Below, piece after piece: positions 59,828 through 64,000 of a stretch of DNA of 64,000 nucleotides. Numbering within the stretch: the stretch's first letter is position 1; the number at the start of each line of letters is the position of its first letter. The notes beneath the pieces are model-generated. The model saw only the letters and a program-made list of their open reading frames with translations. It did not search any database and was not told the DNA's origin. This stretch comes from Pancytospora philotis (taxonomy: Eukaryota; Microsporidia): positions 140,957 through 204,956 of the forward strand of contig JALRLY010000275.1 in NCBI GenBank assembly GCA_023647555.1, given 5' to 3'. Position numbers and translations under genes: made by a program.

Positions 59828-62677
59828 ATGCGAAGATTCTTGGAGCTGCTTGTTCTCACGGAAGTATTCGTGAGCGCGCAACTTAGTATGCACAGCATCA
59901 GAGAGGCTTTGGAAAGAGAGTATGGGAACGGGGATTATGTGGATCCCGAGGGCCCGCTCAATATCATGCGCGGGCATGCTTGTGTCAATAATGGGATGAT
60001 TGCGAAGCAGCGCAAGTATGCATCGCCGATGCGCCTTAGCTACAGCTGCACCGGCGATGGAGATGAGGAGAACTTCACCTACACGAGGAATGCGCACGAG
60101 GATGAAGTTCGGAGGCTCCCTGCCGATGGTAAGGCGATGGAGTACCTCTGCGAGCATTACAGAATCCTGAAATCCATGTTCACGGTCGAGAACGATGTGG
60201 TGGTAGCTGATGGAACCCCCCAGGCGCCTTTCTCTCATCTATTTAGGAAGGAGCACAGCCAATGCGTGAAGCTGCTTGCTGCGCTGCTGGTGCTAGCCGG
60301 CGGAGGGGATATTCGGTTCGACCCGGGCAGCGATGGCGACACAGATGATGACAAACGGAAGCCATCTCTCTATATTTATGATGCTGCCACGCCCTCGCTT
60401 TGGGAAGTGTTCGAGCTGGAGCCTGCGGACAGTGCCACCTTGGCAGTCGTGAAGTTTTTCGCCAAATATGGTGGTAGGAGGGCAAAGCAGCTGGCTGGCT
60501 ACGGTCTCCACTACACCGACAGCCCGAGCTTTCTGATCCAGGCGTACATCTGCGAGCTTAGCACAATGCATGACATCATACCTATTTTGGCGGTTGCTAG
60601 AAGAATCGTTGCGTATTTACCCGTAGGCAGGCCTAGTGCCCAGCCGCGCCCGCGCTTCTTCACAAATGACACGGAATATGTGCAAGCGTACACAGCAAGA
60701 TATGATGCGCTTATGTACGTCGATGAGGCATTTAGTGGAGTGCGGGATATTGTGCTCAAACGCTGGCACGGTTTGGAACATGATTATTACGGCAATTGTG
60801 ATGATCCCAAGAACATCGAGCCAGCGCTGCTCAAGTTGGAGTATTGTCTAACTTCGAATCCGGCTATCAATTATCTAAACGCCTTTGGCCCGAGCATATC
60901 AGGGTGGAGGTATAAGCTATGTGTAGGCCAGGCTGAGGCAGCCGCAAGTGAGACTACTGCGGATTGCGGCGGCGGAAGCGTCTCCGCGGCACCAGCGATT
61001 GATCACAAAAATGTTCTGGTGATGCTCGCAAGGGCCCTCCACGAGCCCGAAGAGGAGCTTCGGTCTCTGCAGCAACTGCTGAATGAGGCTCTGGATAATG
61101 GGGGCAGCCCGCTTCATTGCCAACAGATCAGTGACCGCGCGGCAAAGCTGTTCGGACAATTCCATGCAGCGCCAGCCAATGCTCATTTCGATATTTGCAC
61201 GGCGCCTGACGGAACGCGCCATGGATCGCTCAGGCTTACCCTTCGCGCTATATGCTATAGAGCAACGCATCATTATGTCTTGAGGCTTGTCCTGAAGCCT
61301 GCACACCTTGAACTTGTGTTTGAGTCTCAGCAGGCTACACTGCATGGCGATTGGCAAACGTTGTTGCGCTCTGTGCTCGAAGAAGCAGACATACCCCGCA
61401 ACCCCGCGTTATCTCCATCTAGGCACGAGCATCTGAACGAGCTTAACGATTTTCCGCTGCGTGCGCTGATTCGGGAGAGGATTGGGCAGATTTTGGAACC
61501 TGCTGCGTATCGAGCAGTTCCCGGCATGTACATCGCGCAGGTGTCTGCGGCAAAGAGTTGGCTGGCGGGCCACATCGCACTCAGCCGCTGGATGGCACAC
61601 CAGCCGATGCATTCGCTGGATGAAGCAGTAGGGGGAGTAACTCAGCTGCTTCCTGTACTTATGAATTGTCTCGCGCTGAGCACAGATAGTAACGATCGTA
61701 CGCAGTGCGCGCTCACTGCCGATAGCCCGGTGGTGGCCGTGCTTGACAATCTCCTGGGCACTATTGCTGTTGTTAACCGCGAGTCGCGCCCCTTCATCGT
61801 TGGCGGTTTGGGCCGCTATGTCAAGGAGCGCACCGATCTTTTCCCAAGCATATTCTCTGTGGCAGGCGGGCCCCCATGCGTTGCGCAAGAACAGGGCGAA
61901 TCTGCGTACGATCACTTTCTCCATTTCATGGCATGCTATGATATTTCTGAGATGTTGCTGCGCCAAGCAGAGCGGCACGCCCGCGGTAAGATTGAGAACG
62001 CTGGCAGCGTGCGCGGCCCATGGGATAGCGATGTTTGCGCAGCATTGGCGAGATGCTTTAAGCTTCAGTGCGAGAGTAACAACAGTGGATTGGGCTGCGA
62101 CGCACCCGGTCGATGTTGCTACAGAAACGCCATCTGTGCCCTCCTAGCTGCGGACCCGGTCGAGTGCCATACCACGCTGCGGAGCATTTGCGGGCGCTGG
62201 AAAGACACGTTTAAAGTGTTCGAGGCGTACGTGCTGCTACGGAGGGCCTTCCCCAAGCTTCCCAAGCTTCTGTCGATCTCGCCCGAACTCGTTGCAGATG
62301 TCTTTCCCAATGAGAACGAGCCCACAGCAGAGCAAATACAGTCGCTGCTGAGAATCTTCGCGGCCCTCGCGCTTACTTATCATGACTATTTAGGCCTATG
62401 CAGCGTGTTCCACAAGTACCGCGCTTTACTTAGCCAAGAAAGTGCGAGCGAAGTTGTTGAGTTGCTAAAAAAGCGGCCTAATGCCTACAGCTACATGCCT
62501 CGGGCGATTTCGACGCGCTTATACAGCACGGTTGACAGTGTGCGTACGCCGTCATTCTATTTAGCGCTTACGGAGTTGTTATTCGACTGTCTCGAGAATG
62601 GGTTCGATATTGAGACACTTCCGAAGCGGGTAAAGGATTTGCCACAGACAAGCGCTCTTGCGTTCAGAGGCGAGTAG
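59828..62677 (+). CDS. Large secreted family B protein, member 3 (949 aa)
   Basis: Closest to member 1 (15144): PEGPLNIMRGHACVNNGMIA, YTDSPSFLIQAYICEL (~residue 230), EELRSLQQLLNEALDNGGSP, ADSPVVAVLDNLLG and VFPNENEPTAEQIQSLLRIF align directly. Signal peptide MRRFLELLVLTEVFVSAQLS follows AAAAATTTTGCAACGGCAGC then CCAACCA. It lacks the second copy of the 55-residue WNSD repeat (only GPWDSDVCAALARCFKL) and some mid-region segments, explaining the shorter length. GAATAAATTG follows ~50 bases after the stop. Secreted, lineage-specific, function unknown. Confidence 0.82.
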   Translation: MRRFLELLVLTEVFVSAQLSMHSIREALEREYGNGDYVDPEGPLNIMRGHACVNNGMIAKQRKYASPMRLSYSCTGDGDEENFTYTRNAHEDEVRRLPADGKAMEYLCEHYRILKSMFTVENDVVVADGTPQAPFSHLFRKEHSQCVKLLAALLVLAGGGDIRFDPGSDGDTDDDKRKPSLYIYDAATPSLWEVFELEPADSATLAVVKFFAKYGGRRAKQLAGYGLHYTDSPSFLIQAYICELSTMHDIIPILAVARRIVAYLPVGRPSAQPRPRFFTNDTEYVQAYTARYDALMYVDEAFSGVRDIVLKRWHGLEHDYYGNCDDPKNIEPALLKLEYCLTSNPAINYLNAFGPSISGWRYKLCVGQAEAAASETTADCGGGSVSAAPAIDHKNVLVMLARALHEPEEELRSLQQLLNEALDNGGSPLHCQQISDRAAKLFGQFHAAPANAHFDICTAPDGTRHGSLRLTLRAICYRATHHYVLRLVLKPAHLELVFESQQATLHGDWQTLLRSVLEEADIPRNPALSPSRHEHLNELNDFPLRALIRERIGQILEPAAYRAVPGMYIAQVSAAKSWLAGHIALSRWMAHQPMHSLDEAVGGVTQLLPVLMNCLALSTDSNDRTQCALTADSPVVAVLDNLLGTIAVVNRESRPFIVGGLGRYVKERTDLFPSIFSVAGGPPCVAQEQGESAYDHFLHFMACYDISEMLLRQAERHARGKIENAGSVRGPWDSDVCAALARCFKLQCESNNSGLGCDAPGRCCYRNAICALLAADPVECHTTLRSICGRWKDTFKVFEAYVLLRRAFPKLPKLLSISPELVADVFPNENEPTAEQIQSLLRIFAALALTYHDYLGLCSVFHKYRALLSQESASEVVELLKKRPNAYSYMPRAISTRLYSTVDSVRTPSFYLALTELLFDCLENGFDIETLPKRVKDLPQTSALAFRGE

Positions 62678-62771
62678 CCGAACCCGGTACCGCCTAGCAG
62701 CTCTTATGACAAAGCGCTGTCAAAATAGAATAAATTGACTTCAGGAATTTAATGTTATGATGATTTAACGC

Positions 62772-63225
62772 ATGCGAAGCCACTCTGTCCAGGAAATTGT
62801 GCTGAATGAGAACGTCGAGTTACGAGTTGACACGCGAGTGCCGACGGGCATCAAGATTCAGGCTTAAAAGTCTGATATCTTGATATTCGATAAAAAACGC
62901 CGCGAAATCACCCAATAGAGATGAGGATCACAAGCTAGGATCGGCTAGTCACTGTAGAAATCGAAAAGAAGCACAAGTACGATATCTTAGCTAGCAAGCT
63001 GGGCCTGGAGTACATGTGCAAAGCGCGCATAATACCGTACTCCATGGCATAGGACGGGGTGCTTACGAAACATTACAAACGCTACGTACGAGACATCAGG
63101 ATTCCCGAGACTGTCGAGGCGTACATCCATCCAGACGATAGCGCTCAAAAGACGCTGGAAAGCATCTCTCTCGATTACCGCCGCAGAGCTGCACCAGACG
63201 ACGGGGCAGGGCGGAATTAGCGCTG
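62772..63225 (+). mobile_element. Decayed non-LTR retrotransposon C-terminus (restriction-like endonuclease)
   Basis: Broken plus-strand frames read HSVQEIVLNENVELRVDT, then SDILIFDKKRREIT, a frameshift near 62913, then IEMRITS-stop-DRLVTVEIEKKHKYDILASK and GVLTKHYKRYVRDIRIPE. The spacing of the (P)D, the following E after ~13 residues and a later K-Y fits the PD-x(12-14)-E endonuclease of R2/R4/Dong-type elements. At least three in-frame stops and one frameshift show it is dead, and the conserved Pro of the PD motif is Ser. No reverse transcriptase precedes it. Confidence 0.65.
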
Positions 63226-63543
63226 AGAGCAAGGGCGGAGCCGACGAGCATCATAGCTCAGGCCTGCACTGGTCAAACTGAATAGCAAAAACGCGAATAT
63301 CCCTCAATATATTTACCTCTTATAATTACTCCCTAAATAGATTTATTTGTATTCTGTGGCCTCGTCTGCCGCTTTCCTTTTATTTCCTTGCGCAAATATG
63401 GGCTTAGTCTCAGGCACATGCACATGCCAGGGCACCCGCGCGGTCTTGCGATACGCTTCAAGACACTTCATCAAATAGTCAGCTTCATCGGGATAGGTAG
63501 GTTTTTAGCGTCTTCCACAATTTAGTTCGAGAAATTTTTTACA
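63226..63543. other. Gene-free stretch between LINE remnant and minisatellite
   Basis: About 320 bases. Composition shifts from mixed to AT-rich around 63290. No gene is recognised. Confidence 0.5.
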
Positions 63544-63696
63544 TACAGGCCAAGTTAGTCATTTCATCCACGCATACAGGCCAAGTTAGTCATTTCATCC
63601 ACGCATACAGGCCAAGTTAGTCATTTCATCCACGCATACAGGCCAAGTTAGTCATTTCATCCACGCATACAGGCCAAGTTAGTCATTTCATCCACG
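63544..63696. repeat. 31-bp tandem minisatellite, five copies
   Basis: Units begin at 63544, 63575, 63606, 63637 and 63668 with TACAGGCCAAGTTAGTC. The first four are identical and the fifth lacks the last two bases. There are no spacers, so this is not a CRISPR array. Confidence 0.95.
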
Positions 63697-63795
63697 GTTC
63701 TTAACCCAAATTAAATTTTTATTTATTTTTAGTAGTAATAAGAAATAATGACATTATAAATAATAAGAAAGTAAAGTAAGTAAGCAATTTATTAA
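63697..63795. other. AT-rich segment
   Basis: Very AT-rich sequence between the minisatellite and the partial ORF, composed mainly of A/T runs, unlike the rest of the window. Confidence 0.6.
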
Positions 63796-64000
63796 TTAAT
63801 TTAAGCAGCGGAACTTGCAATGATCAAGATCAATTAGCTCGACTTGTCCAGCGCTTTCAAGTAACATGAGCCAGCCCAAAATATTCTCGCAGCTTGGCCT
63901 ATAATCCTTGCACCACAAATCACGCCGTACTTGCTGAACAGTGAATGTTGCACTAGCATTCTTTGTCGCGTACTTAACAAGCCTAGTGTAGAAGCTCACA
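63796..64000 (-). CDS. Partial ORF open at the window edge (67 visible codons)
   Basis: The frame is open to the window end without an ATG (the first visible codon is GTG), so its 5' part lies outside. The visible C-terminus, with ATFTVQQVRRDLWCKDYRPS, then LGWLMLLESAGQVELIDLDH, has the helix-turn-helix-wing look of a winged-helix domain. Codon use is AT-rich and unlike the other genes. Identity is unknown. Confidence 0.45.
   Translation of the reverse strand, partial: VSFYTRLVKYATKNASATFTVQQVRRDLWCKDYRPSCENILGWLMLLESAGQVELIDLDHCKFRCLN

Noticed and set aside
63544..63696. CRISPR array
   Set aside because: The repeats are directly contiguous without spacers, and the genome is eukaryotic.

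Overview
The window looks like a gene-dense, GC-rich microsporidian (fungus-related intracellular parasite) chromosome segment. Housekeeping genes are intron-free, closely packed and eukaryotic: actin, a Polo kinase, KAE1, a Sec7-type Arf exchange factor, SMC3, YTH1, GWT1, LOA1, YOP1, a BET1-like SNARE, a class-V-like myosin, ribosomal protein eS28, ELF1 and cyclophilin A. Several are shorter than their fungal counterparts. Most start codons are preceded by an AAATTT-like element and a CCC triplet directly before the ATG, a start-proximal signal described for microsporidia. I used it to choose starts, so many reported starts lie downstream of the first in-frame ATG. AATAAA usually follows or overlaps the stop codon.

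Layout: (1) 0.1-11.3 kb: a secreted orphan, Polo kinase, KAE1, actin, two small type I membrane proteins (family D), an ArfGEF and a homeodomain protein. (2) 11.3-31.6 kb: an accessory island of secreted-protein genes. It holds one family A member (~450 aa), a degenerate GFAT-type glutaminase domain, two large family B members (~1050 aa) in opposite orientation, a retrotransposon fragment beside a 50-N gap, and six tandem family C genes (~290-335 aa), the first of which has lost its 5' end. (3) 31.7-55.8 kb: a housekeeping block with one tRNA-Ile(AAT), a second family D pair, myosin/LOA1 sharing a divergent promoter, and several unassigned genes. (4) 55.8-62.7 kb: a second island with two family A genes and one family B gene, followed by a decayed retrotransposon end, a 31-bp minisatellite and an AT-rich tail with an open partial ORF at the edge.

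The main candidate for an undescribed system is the set of lineage-specific secreted families A, B and C. All carry N-terminal signal peptides and the same start-proximal promoter, and A and B genes are neighbours in both islands. They plausibly act outside the parasite cell (host interface, vacuole or spore wall), but nothing in the sequence gives a biochemical function. Retrotransposon remnants lie at the edges of these islands and one abuts a truncated family C gene, which fits islands that turn over by duplication and insertion.

Limits: family assignments come from reading motifs by eye. Organism identity below phylum level, function of families A-D and the exact ends of repeats are not settled here.
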